Source: Pseudomonadota bacterium
GTDB taxonomy: Bacteria; Pseudomonadota; Alphaproteobacteria; Acetobacterales; Acetobacteraceae
Direction of reading: 5' to 3'
Length of the DNA: 17,510 nucleotides
Assembly (NCBI GenBank): GCA_021808055.1
Contig: JAKBCH010000037.1
Location: 1 to 17,510 of the forward strand
Shown here piece after piece: positions 1 to 8,172 of the stretch. The stretch's first letter is position 1, and every line of letters starts with the position of its first letter. Position numbers and translations under genes: made by a program. The notes beneath the pieces are model-generated. The model had not been told where the DNA came from. It saw nothing but the letters and a program-made list of their open reading frames with translations, and ran no database searches.

Positions 1-1008
<1,008 letters not shown>

Positions 1009-1023
1009 GCGGGAGGGGTAGCC

Positions 1024-2407
1024 TCAGCCAGGCAGCTTTAACCCGGCCCAGATGGGCGAGAGAGACGGGTTGAATGCGGTGCCTGCGCTGGGTGGCAGGC
1101 GCGACTGGCGGAAGAAATAATCCTCGACGCGTCGTCAAGGCTGGCCCGCGAGTAGGCGGTTGAGGCCTGGTTTGTGCTGGCATAGGCGGTGCCGGTGGTG
1201 CCGCCGGGTTGAGAATGTGGACGCGGCTGGGCTGTGCCGGGTGCACATGAGGCCATGTGGCCATCGCCGTTTGGTAATATAGATGCATTGGTGCCGCTTG
1301 CGGCATCAGTGGGCACAAATTGCTTCAGGATTCCGCCTGCGCGACTTTGGGCGCGCGGCCCGAAGCTGGTTACCGCCCTGCTTTGCGCCATTGGTACAAA
1401 AGGATGGCCGGAAACATTGTTGCCGGGGCGTGGCAGAAGCATGGCGTAGCGTTCAGCCCCAAGGTTTGCAGGCACTTTTGCGGCTTGGGCGTGCGCGGCG
1501 GCGATGACCGCGCGGTAGCCGGTTGCTGCCTCGCGCTGACGCATTTGTGCCGCCGCCGCTAAAGCGACCGGCATGGCGTGCGTTGCCGTGGCGTGAGAGG
1601 CTCTGGCCAAGCTGAAGGACGCAGCGCCGCGCCGGGCGGGCGCGAATGGCGCCGGTTTCGCGTGTTGCCGCGGTGCCGGGGCGAATGACGGCATCGCGGC
1701 GGTGAGTTTCAGGAGCATGTGGTGCAGCCGCAGATGTGCGTGCATGTGTGCCATGGCCGCGTGCGCGCGGGCTTGTCTGGCATGATGCCGTGCTCTTTCG
1801 GCGGGGGTGCTGGGCAGGTGCTGTACTTCAGGCGTTGTGCCAGGCTGGACGCCACCGTGACCGTTCGGGTTTGCGCCTGGGGCATATTCACGGCTGGCGA
1901 AAAGCCCTTTGATTTACTTGGAAACGTAAAATCATAGCCTGCGAATTGCTTCATATATTGTGAAGTGAAAACGCCATTTTTATCGTGGCGATCGATTGTA
2001 CCGTCTGATGCTAGAAATTTTTTTACAGAATCTTGTCCGGTCAAATGCGCGCCGACGAGCATGCCAGATTCCGTGATGAGGATTCCACCGACAGTCTTGC
2101 CAATATAAGACCGATAGTTGTGTAGGTACTCGAAATTCTTTTCCGTATAGTTCTGAAATGCGACGTCTTGCGCGGATGGTGTTGAACGAAAAGTCGCATC
2201 CGAAGGTACGCCCAAGCTTTTGGCAAGGGCAGTCCAATTTCCGTGAGCATCCTGAAACCCAGCGTCCTTTAACGCAGGTTCTTGCATTTGGTAGGCGCCC
2301 ATATACCCTTGGCTATTTTTTGATGTATTATTATTGGTAGATTCTCTTTGCCGTATTGCCGCAGCGAAGGCGGCAAAGGCCGAACTGGAAAAAACGGAGC
2401 CGCTCAT
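1024..2407 (-). pseudogene. Lysozyme-like (muramidase superfamily) protein, reading frame broken twice
   Basis: The start is the ATG at 2407, which overlaps the stop of the upstream gene (ATGA) and makes coupled translation likely. The first ~168 residues look like a lysozyme or transglycosylase fold: IRQRESTNNN, with a candidate catalytic Glu22, followed by QGYMGAYQMQEPALKDAGF. That frame then runs to 1709 with an unconvincing Cys/Pro/His-rich tail. The -1 frame opens at 1913 and reads naturally as an Ala/His/Arg-rich region to about 1134, starting near REYAPGANPNGHGG and TPAERARHHARQARAHAAM. A second -1 shift near 1130 gives a plausible C-terminus (VEDYFFRQSRLPPSAG to IWAGLKLPG) ending at the TGA at 1024-1026. 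I infer one gene of roughly 460 codons with two single-base losses. Alternatives are sequencing errors or, at 1904-1910 only, programmed frameshifting. The 5' part is AT-richer than the 3' part. I recognise no exact family. Confidence 0.5.
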
Positions 2408-2904
2408 TGTTTGGCCCCTGGAGAGGCTACGCTCCAAGCTTTGCCGTTCCAGGTCCATTCATTTGATATAGCTCCATAAGTGCAGAATAAGAGTCCGTTG
2501 ACCCCTTTTGTTGCGCGTTTTGAAAATATAAAATCACTGGTGGCGACAGAATCGATAATCGAGGCGCGCTGACCGGTCTGAAGAATAACATCGAAGCCAT
2601 CGGGGTCATAAGAGGGTTGTGGTTCCGGGTCTCTTTCGAGAACCACGAATGAAACCGTGTGGTTTGGATTTTTGTGACTGATCCATCGGATAATGACATC
2701 TCCATAAAGATCTGGCGATACCAGTTTCTGTATTTCTGGCGGCAATGGCGGGTTTTTCCAAGCTTCACTCGTCAAAGCATCAGAATCCTGGCTTAACTTC
2801 TGCTGACAATCGTTGAATGCAGCGTCGTTTGTATCGGCATGGGCCGGTATAATTGCATAGAGCGGAGGCAGCGTCGCGAACACGCAAAACAGGGTCTTTT
2901 TCAA
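2404..2904 (-). CDS. Secreted protein of unknown function
   Basis: This is a 166-residue protein with a clear Sec signal peptide (MKKTLFCVFATLPPLYAIIP, then AHA before a probable cleavage site near residue 23), so the mature protein of about 143 residues should be periplasmic or exported. Two cysteines remain after cleavage (about C33 and C141) and could form a disulfide. The C-terminus holds an aromatic NEWTWNGKAW motif. The start is a TTG supported by AGGAG seven bases upstream. I do not recognise a family. It is the first gene of a two-gene unit, and its TGA overlaps the ATG of the lysozyme-like gene. This pairing could mean an inhibitor or immunity partner, but that is a guess from context. 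Codon use is visibly AT-richer than in neighbouring genes, which suggests acquisition by transfer. Confidence 0.72.
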   Translation of the reverse strand: MKKTLFCVFATLPPLYAIIPAHADTNDAAFNDCQQKLSQDSDALTSEAWKNPPLPPEIQKLVSPDLYGDVIIRWISHKNPNHTVSFVVLERDPEPQPSYDPDGFDVILQTGQRASIIDSVATSDFIFSKRATKGVNGLLFCTYGAISNEWTWNGKAWSVASPGAKQ

Positions 2905-3077
2905 AGGCGGGCTCCTGAAGACCGGAAAATAAAGCTATGGCAAAGAGTTATATATATTAACGTATTGGTAAAGTAACGGTGGATTTTGCCTTGCCAGCCC
3001 CGGGGCATCATCCTCACGCATGAGATAAGCCTCGGAGAGCGGCCCGACTGCATGGCACTCTGGCGTCGTACGGGTGT
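2905..3077. promoter_or_regulatory. AT-rich intergenic region, probable promoter of the minus-strand pair
   Basis: The region between the divergent TTG-started secreted protein gene and DUF1489 is strikingly AT-rich at about 2935-2975. On the minus strand it contains TTTACC and, downstream, TATATATAAC, which resemble -35 and -10 elements, but the spacing is not ideal. I see no gene here and no convincing operator. Confidence 0.3.
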
Positions 3078-3155
3078 TTGGTGATAGTCCAGAGCCTTTC
3101 CGGGGAGGTTTATGTTGAAGGCATTTATAGCGCGCGGCTATCCCGCCAGCCCCGC

Positions 3156-3569
3156 GTGCATCTGATAAAGCTGGCGGTAGGGGCGAAGGATGTTTCGCAC
3201 CTCGCCGCCTGGCAGAAACAAAGGGCGGCGGAGATGCCGCCCTTGCGGCATTTAACCCGCCATGCGCCGAAACGCCGCGAGGAGCTTCTGGCTGGTGGTT
3301 CGCTCTATTGGGTGGTGAACGGGGTTATTCTGGTGCGTCAGCGTTTGCTGGACATAAGGCCGGACAAAGAACCGGACGGCAGCGCCTGTTCGGCTTTGGT
3401 GCTGGACCCCGAACTGGTGCGGGTGGAGGGCAGGGCGATGCGGGCTTTTCAGGGCTGGCGCTATCTGGACCCGAAAGACGCCCCGGCGGATTTGGCCGCG
3501 ATGGGCGAAGGGGCTGAGGACATGCCGGATGCGATGCGCCGGGCGTTGGCGGCGCTGGCGCTGCTTTAG
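3156..3569 (+). CDS. DUF1489 family protein
   Basis: This is a 137-residue protein with the conserved DUF1489 pattern found in Alphaproteobacteria. It starts HLIKLAVGAKDVSHLAAWQ, followed by PLRHLTRHAPKR, then GGSLYWVVNGVILVRQRLLDI, and ends with GWRYLDPKDAPADL. The family has no established biochemical role. I chose the GTG at 3156 because it places HLIKLAVG at residue 2, as in relatives. The frame is open upstream to a TTG at 3078, but that extension does not look like the family. No strong ribosome-binding site precedes the GTG. Instead a short open frame (3112-3165) with a good binding site overlaps it and may supply coupled initiation. It lies upstream of fabD with a 74-base gap and may be transcribed with it. 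Confidence 0.85.
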   Translation: MHLIKLAVGAKDVSHLAAWQKQRAAEMPPLRHLTRHAPKRREELLAGGSLYWVVNGVILVRQRLLDIRPDKEPDGSACSALVLDPELVRVEGRAMRAFQGWRYLDPKDAPADLAAMGEGAEDMPDAMRRALAALALL

Positions 3570-3643
3570 GGTTGGCGTAGTTTGGGGATTTTGCGTCCCG
3601 CCCCGCTCATGCTAGGTGCGCCCCAACATAGGAGATTTGTGTC

Positions 3644-4600
3644 ATGGCGGTGAACGCCTTCATCTTCCCCGGACAGGGCAGCCAGGCTGTTGGCATGGGG
3701 CGCGACCTTGCGGCCTCGTTCGCGGCAGCGCGGCAGGTATTCGAGGAAGTGGACGAGGTTTTGAAGCAGAAGCTCTCGAAGCTGATGTTCGAAGGCCCGG
3801 CTGACGAGCTGACCCTGACCGAGAATGCCCAGCCGGCGCTGATGGCGGTTTCGCTGGCCGTGCTGCGCGTGTTGCAGGTTGAGGGCGGACTGAACCTGAA
3901 AGAGAAAATTACGCTGGCGGCTGGGCATAGCCTGGGCGAATACAGCGCGCTGGCGGCGGTGGAGGCGTTTTCAATCGCCGATACCGCCCGGCTTTTGAAG
4001 CTGCGCGGCCAGGCCATGCAGAAGGCGGTTGGCGCTGGCATGGGCGCCATGGCCGCCTTGCTGGGTGTGGAGCTGGAAATGGCGCGGGAGATTTGCGCCG
4101 AGGCTGAAAATGGCCCGAACGGGCGCGAGACCATTTCCTGCGCCAATGATAATGGCGGTGGGCAGGTGGTGATATCCGGCCATAAGGCGGCGGTGGAGCG
4201 CGCGATTGAGATTGCCAAGAGCAAGGGCATTAAGCGCGCCATGCTGCTGCCGGTTTCCGCCCCCTTCCATTGCGCGCTGATGGCCCCGGCGGCGGATGCG
4301 ATGGCCGAAGCCTTCGCCGTTACGCCTCCGCATATGCCGATCATTCCCATCATCGCCAACGTGACCGCTGCCAAGGTGACCGACCCGGCGGAAATCCGCG
4401 ACCTGCTCGTGCAACAAGTGACCGCCACCGTGCGCTGGCGCGAAAGCATGGAGGAGATGACGCGGCTGGGGGTTACGAATTTCTACGAGCTTGGTTCCGG
4501 CAAGGTACTCTCCGGCCTGGTGAAGCGCATTGCGCCGGATGCCACGGCCACGCCTGTCGGCAGCCCGGCTGATATCGAAGCTGTGTTGAAGGTTCTGTAA
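3644..4600 (+). CDS. fabD: Malonyl-CoA:ACP transacylase
   Basis: FabD moves malonyl from CoA to acyl carrier protein, providing the extender unit for type II fatty acid synthesis in the cytoplasm. At 318 residues it is of normal length. The N-terminal FIFPGQGSQAVGMG motif is present, the nucleophile elbow GHSLGEYSAL places the catalytic Ser at about residue 96, and the catalytic His lies at about residue 209 in VSAPFHCALM. Arg121 in RGQAMQ fits the malonate-binding Arg. The start ATG is preceded by GGAG (3631-3634) at a good distance. The stop codon is followed directly by the fabG ATG in the same frame. It begins the fab cluster with fabG, acpP and fabF. Confidence 0.97.
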   Translation: MAVNAFIFPGQGSQAVGMGRDLAASFAAARQVFEEVDEVLKQKLSKLMFEGPADELTLTENAQPALMAVSLAVLRVLQVEGGLNLKEKITLAAGHSLGEYSALAAVEAFSIADTARLLKLRGQAMQKAVGAGMGAMAALLGVELEMAREICAEAENGPNGRETISCANDNGGGQVVISGHKAAVERAIEIAKSKGIKRAMLLPVSAPFHCALMAPAADAMAEAFAVTPPHMPIIPIIANVTAAKVTDPAEIRDLLVQQVTATVRWRESMEEMTRLGVTNFYELGSGKVLSGLVKRIAPDATATPVGSPADIEAVLKVL

Positions 4601-5338
4601 ATGTTCGATCTGACTGGTAAAACCGCGCTTATCACGGGTGCATCCGGTGGCATTGGCGCGGACATTGCCCGCGCGCTGCACGCCCAGGGGGCGGTTGTGG
4701 GGCTTTCCGGCACAAGGCGCGAGGCGCTGGAGGCTTTGGCCGCCGAACTGGCCGAGCGCGCGCATGTGCTGCCGGCGGATCTTTCCCAGGCGGATGAAGC
4801 GGCGAGGTTGATCGCCGATGCGGAAGCCGCCATGGGCAAGGTGGATATTCTGGTGAATAATGCTGGGCTGACCAAAGATGGTTTGGCCATGCGCATGAGT
4901 GACGCGGACTGGGAAAAGGTGATCAATGTCGATCTCGCGGCACCCTTCCGCCTTACCCGCGCGGCGTTGAAGTTCATGCTCCGCCGCAAGGCTGGGCGGA
5001 TTATCAATATCGGCTCTATCGTCGGCACCACCGGCAACCCCGGCCAGGCGAATTATTGCGCGGCCAAGGCCGGGTTGATCGGGCTGACGAAATCTCTGGC
5101 GCAGGAAGTGGCCTCGCGCGGGATAACAGTGAATGTGGTCGCACCCGGCTTTATTGAGACGCCGATGACTGATGTGCTGAGCGAGGCGCAACGGGCGGAT
5201 CTTTCAGGCAAAATCCCGCTTGGCCGCCTGGGCGCGCCCAAGGATATCGCCGCCGCGGTGGTTTATCTGGCCTCGGAAGAGGCGGGCTGGGTGACCGGCA
5301 CCACCTTGCATGTTAATGGCGGCATGGCGATGGCCTGA
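4601..5338 (+). CDS. fabG: 3-oxoacyl-ACP reductase
   Basis: This is the NADPH-dependent reductase of 3-ketoacyl-ACP, the first reductive step of each elongation cycle. It is a 245-residue short-chain dehydrogenase with cofactor motif TGASGGIG (residues 12-19), NNAG (86-89) and the catalytic residues Asn109, Ser139, Tyr152 and Lys156 (in GSIVGTTGNPGQANYCAAKAG). The C-terminal GTTLHVNGGMAMA is typical of FabG. The ATG abuts the fabD TAA with no gap and in the same frame, so translation is probably coupled. Genomic context with fabD, acpP and fabF separates it from the many other short-chain dehydrogenases. It could also supply 3-hydroxyacyl units for PHA, but nothing here shows that. Confidence 0.96.
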   Translation: MFDLTGKTALITGASGGIGADIARALHAQGAVVGLSGTRREALEALAAELAERAHVLPADLSQADEAARLIADAEAAMGKVDILVNNAGLTKDGLAMRMSDADWEKVINVDLAAPFRLTRAALKFMLRRKAGRIINIGSIVGTTGNPGQANYCAAKAGLIGLTKSLAQEVASRGITVNVVAPGFIETPMTDVLSEAQRADLSGKIPLGRLGAPKDIAAAVVYLASEEAGWVTGTTLHVNGGMAMA

Positions 5339-5468
5339 TCCCCGGCTTGGCGGCGCGGGAAAAACCATGCTAATCGCCGCGACGTGTGACGTATTAACAA
5401 TTATCACCCGGTTCTGACCTGCAAGGCGGGGCCGGGATGTAGCCAAACCAGCAGGAAAGTGACATTCG

Positions 5469-5708
5469 ATGAGCGAAATCGCCGACAAGGTTAAGAAGAT
5501 TGTTGTCGAGCATCTTGGCGTGGACGAAGCCAAGGTGATCCCGGAGGCCTCCTTCATCGACGATCTGGGCGCTGACTCGCTGGACACCGTTGAACTGGTG
5601 ATGGCTTTCGAGGAAGCTTTCGGCGTGGAGATCCCTGAGGATGCAGCCGAAAAGATCACCACGGTGAAAGACGCGATTGATTATATCGAGAAGCAGAAGG
5701 CCGAATAA
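5469..5708 (+). CDS. acpP: Acyl carrier protein
   Basis: AcpP carries growing acyl chains on a 4'-phosphopantetheine arm and is the central shuttle of fatty acid synthesis. It is an acidic 79-residue protein with the modification motif [18 protein letters not shown]. The prosthetic group would attach at Ser37. AGGAAAG precedes the ATG at a normal distance. A 130-base gap separates it from fabG, enough for its own promoter, although I could not pick a convincing one. A strong hairpin follows between it and fabF (5734-5769), which may set the much higher level of ACP relative to FabF. Confidence 0.98.
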   Translation: MSEIADKVKKIVVEHLGVDEAKVIPEASFIDDLGADSLDTVELVMAFEEAFGVEIPEDAAEKITTVKDAIDYIEKQKAE

Positions 5709-5733
5709 AGCCCGCTTCGTTCAGCGTCTGATT

Positions 5734-5769
5734 GCTTCCAGGCGATCCGCGTTGCGGATGGCCGGAAGC
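5734..5769 (+). promoter_or_regulatory. Strong RNA hairpin between acpP and fabF
   Basis: The arms are GCTTCC-A-GGC-G-ATCCGC and GCGGAT-G-GCC-GGAAGC around a GTT loop. This makes 15 base pairs broken only by one bulged A and one G/G mismatch. There is no U-run after it, so it is not a standard terminator. It starts 25 bases after the acpP stop and ends 46 bases before the fabF start. Such a structure could protect the 3' end of a processed acpP transcript or attenuate fabF. That role is an inference. Confidence 0.65.
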
Positions 5770-5815
5770 GTGAATCGGCCGCTTGGTTAGACTGAGAGCC
5801 GTCCGAGGAGTCCAT

Positions 5816-7078
5816 ATGCGCCGTGTTGTTGTCACAGGTATGGGAATTGCCTGCCCGCTTGGGGTGGGGGTTGAGCATGTCTGGAAGAGGCTGATCAACG
5901 GAGAATCCGGGATCACGGCCATTCAATCCTTCGACACCACGGAGCTGTCCGCGAAGATCGCCGGCCAAGTTCCGGCGGGTGCAGCTGCGGAAGGCAAGCT
6001 GGACCTGGCGGAGTGGATCGCGGTTAAAGAGCTGAAGAAAATGGACCGCTTTATCCATCTCGGCATGGTGGCGGCGGCCCAGGCGATGGCCGATTCCGGC
6101 TATGTGCCTGAAACGGAAGAAGAGAAATGCGCCGCGGGGGTGATGATCGGCTCCGGGATTGGCGGCTTGCAGACCATCTACGAGACCTCGGTGATGGTAC
6201 ATGAAGGCCGGGCCAAGCGCGTTTCACCGTTCTTTATTCCAGCGGCGCTCATCAACCTGATCTCCGGCCAGGTTTCGATTAAATATGGGCTGAAGGGCCC
6301 CAACCATTCCGCTGTGACGGCTTGCGCCACGGGTGTGCACGCCATTGGCGATGCAGCACGGCTGATTGCCTATGGCGATGCGGATGTGATGGTGGCGGGC
6401 GGTGCTGAAGCGGCGGTGAACCCGCTTGGCATTGCCGGGTTCTGTGCGGCGCGCGCACTTTCCACCGCGTTTAACGACCGCCCAACCGAAGGCTCCCGCC
6501 CCTGGGACAAAGACCGCGACGGCTTTGTGATGGGTGAGGGCGCCGGCGTGGTGGTGCTGGAAGAGTATGAACACGCCAAGAAGCGCGGCGCGAAAATTTA
6601 CGCCGAACTGGGCGGCTATGGCCTTTCCGGGGATGCCCACCACATTACTGCCCCGGCCGAGCACCATGACGGCGCTTTCCGCGCCATGAAGGCGGCCTTT
6701 AAAAATGGCGGGCTTTCGCCTGCGGATGTGGATTATATCAACGCCCACGGCACATCCACCCCGATGGGGGATGATCTGGAGCTGGAGGCGGTTGAGAACA
6801 TGTTTGGTGACCACGCCAAGCGGGTTGCCATGTCGTCCACCAAATCTGCGATCGGGCATTTGCTGGGCGCGGCGGGGGCGGTGGAGACGATTTTCTCCAT
6901 TCTCGCGATCCGCGACAATGTGGCCCCGCCGACGCTGAACCTGCATGAACCCAGCCGCGAATCCGTGGTCAACCGGGTGCCGCTGGTGGCGCAGGAGCGC
7001 AAGATAAACGTGGCGCTCTCCAATTCCTTCGGGTTTGGCGGCACCAACGCCTCGATCCTGTTCAAGCGGGCCATCTGA
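5816..7078 (+). CDS. fabF: 3-oxoacyl-ACP synthase II
   Basis: FabF condenses malonyl-ACP with acyl-ACP, extending the chain by two carbons. The 420-residue thiolase-fold enzyme carries the nucleophile Cys170 in VTACATGVHAIGDA, the first His in NAHGTSTPMGD and the second in KSAIGHLLGAAGAVE. The glycine-rich C-terminus is NSFGFGGTNASILF. The start at 5816 follows GAGGAG and gives MRRVVVTGMG, the usual FabF beginning. A frame extension upstream to 5783 is not supported. The gene follows acpP and is followed six bases later by mltG, a common arrangement in proteobacteria, although pabC, which sits between them in Escherichia coli, is absent here. Confidence 0.97.
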   Translation: MRRVVVTGMGIACPLGVGVEHVWKRLINGESGITAIQSFDTTELSAKIAGQVPAGAAAEGKLDLAEWIAVKELKKMDRFIHLGMVAAAQAMADSGYVPETEEEKCAAGVMIGSGIGGLQTIYETSVMVHEGRAKRVSPFFIPAALINLISGQVSIKYGLKGPNHSAVTACATGVHAIGDAARLIAYGDADVMVAGGAEAAVNPLGIAGFCAARALSTAFNDRPTEGSRPWDKDRDGFVMGEGAGVVVLEEYEHAKKRGAKIYAELGGYGLSGDAHHITAPAEHHDGAFRAMKAAFKNGGLSPADVDYINAHGTSTPMGDDLELEAVENMFGDHAKRVAMSSTKSAIGHLLGAAGAVETIFSILAIRDNVAPPTLNLHEPSRESVVNRVPLVAQERKINVALSNSFGFGGTNASILFKRAI

Positions 7079-7084
7079 TCCGTT

Positions 7085-8053
7085 TTGCGGGGCAGGGGGC
7101 GGATATTCCTGGTTCTGCTGGTTCTGCTGACGGTGGTGAATGCCGGGCGGATGGCGGTTCATGAAACCTATGACGGGCCGGGTGCCGGTAAGGCTGATGC
7201 CATTGTTGTAATTCCGCCCGGCGGAAGCGCCGGGGTGGCGCAAACGTTGGCGAAGGCTGGGGTGATTGAGTATCCGCTGGCTTTGCGCGCCGCGGCTTGG
7301 TTCACCCGCAAGGATGGCCCGTTGCGGGCCGGGGAATATCTGTTTCCGGCCCATGCCAGCCTGCACCAGATTTTGAACATTCTGCGCCATGGCGTGGAAG
7401 TTCAACATCAGGCGACCATTCCCGAGGGGCTGACCGGCCAGCAGATTGCGATAATTATCAACGCCCTGCCGGAGGCCACCGGCACTGTGTCACCACCCGC
7501 TGAAGGTAGCGTGCTGCCGCAGACTTATGACTATGTGTGGGGTACCAAGCGGGCCACGATTCTGGCGAGGGCGCGGGTGGCGATGCAGAGTCTGTTGGCG
7601 AAGGATTGGGCCGGGCGTGCGGATGGCTTGCCGCTGACGAGTCCGCAACAGGCGGTGATTTTGGCCTCTATCGTCCAGCAGGAAACCCCGCTGAACGGGG
7701 ATATGCCGTTGATCGCCGCCGTGTATGAAAACCGGCTGCAGGCAGGGATGAAGCTGCAAGCCGACCCGACGGTGATTTTTGCCGCGAGCGGGGGCAGGCA
7801 ATCTGGTGGCATGAGCATCACCAGGGCGGATCTGGCGCTGGCCTCGCCGTATAACACTTATGTTGTTGCGGGATTGCCGCCAGGGCCGATCTGCTCACCC
7901 GGTGCGGCGGCGTTGCAGGCCGTGCTGCATCCGGCGCAGACAAATGCGCTCTATTTCGTGGCGGCGGATGACGGCACCCACCGCTCCGTGTTCACGCATT
8001 CCTTCAAGGGTCAGCTGCGAAATATCCAGCGCCTGCTAAGACAACGGCAATAA
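7085..8053 (+). CDS. mltG: Endolytic murein transglycosylase MltG
   Basis: MltG is an inner-membrane anchored enzyme that cleaves nascent glycan strands and is thought to end their polymerisation. The 322-residue protein has an N-terminal membrane anchor (FLVLLVLLTVVNA, residues 8-20), a LysM-like region with RAGEYLFPAHASLHQILNIL, then the YceG catalytic domain. That domain shows LASIVQQET, with the likely catalytic Glu200, followed by GMKLQADPTVIFA, SPYNTYVVAGLPPGPI and YFVAADDGTH. The usual IVEKET reads IVQQET here, which keeps the key Glu. The best start is the TTG at 7085, six bases after fabF, because a later ATG at 7151 would lose the membrane anchor. Translation is probably coupled to fabF. 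Confidence 0.93.
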   Translation: MRGRGRIFLVLLVLLTVVNAGRMAVHETYDGPGAGKADAIVVIPPGGSAGVAQTLAKAGVIEYPLALRAAAWFTRKDGPLRAGEYLFPAHASLHQILNILRHGVEVQHQATIPEGLTGQQIAIIINALPEATGTVSPPAEGSVLPQTYDYVWGTKRATILARARVAMQSLLAKDWAGRADGLPLTSPQQAVILASIVQQETPLNGDMPLIAAVYENRLQAGMKLQADPTVIFAASGGRQSGGMSITRADLALASPYNTYVVAGLPPGPICSPGAAALQAVLHPAQTNALYFVAADDGTHRSVFTHSFKGQLRNIQRLLRQRQ

Positions 8054-8168
8054 GTGGTTTTAGAGCGTTTTCCGTTCACGCCGATTCACGCAAACCACTT
8101 TAACTCTGTGTTTAAGCGAGCAACTTCATCCGATCAAACCTATCCGTTTGGTCGGATGTTGCTCTAGT
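8052..8168. repeat. Compound palindromic intergenic element (REP/RIME-like)
   Basis: An AAGTGGTTT/AAACCACTT stem (8052-8060 and 8092-8100) is followed by TAACTCTGTGTTTAAG, then a second, stronger stem at 8118-8164. The ends carry inverted TAGAGC (8060-8065) and GCTCTA (8161-8166). From memory, the layout AGAGCGTTTT...TAACTCT.TGTTT...TGCTCTAG resembles dispersed intergenic mosaic repeats of Rhizobiales and related alphaproteobacteria. Copy number cannot be judged from one window. Confidence 0.55.
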
Positions 8169-8172
8169 TTTT
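8118..8172 (+). terminator. Probable intrinsic terminator after mltG
   Basis: A long stem pairs GAGCAAC and ATCCGATCAAAC on the left with GTTTGGTCGGAT and GTTGCTC on the right. It has a three-base bulge (TTC) and one G-T pair. A TTTTT run follows at 8168-8172. It would end the fab-mltG transcript. The T-run lies inside the last codons of the convergent ankyrin-type gene. It is also the second half of the palindromic element. Confidence 0.65.

Noticed and set aside
1234..1562. Three short plus-strand open frames between ilvC and the secreted protein
   Set aside because: They overlap each other, lack ribosome-binding sites and domains, and lie antisense to the better-supported remnant on the minus strand.
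3578..3643. GGGA-TTTTGCG-TCCC as a terminator between DUF1489 and fabD
   Set aside because: The stem has only four pairs and no U-run follows. It is too weak to call.
3607..4449. Long minus-strand open frame opposite fabD
   Set aside because: The plus strand encodes a complete FabD with all catalytic motifs. The opposite frame is low-complexity Ser/Ala-rich sequence typical of the antisense of a GC-rich gene.
3971..5191. 406-codon minus-strand open frame across fabD and fabG
   Set aside because: It crosses two certain genes, is rich in His/Arg/Gly with no recognisable domain, and is explained by GC-rich antisense codons.
6224..7408. 394-codon minus-strand open frame opposite fabF and mltG
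   Set aside because: No recognisable domain. Both plus-strand genes are well supported over the whole stretch.
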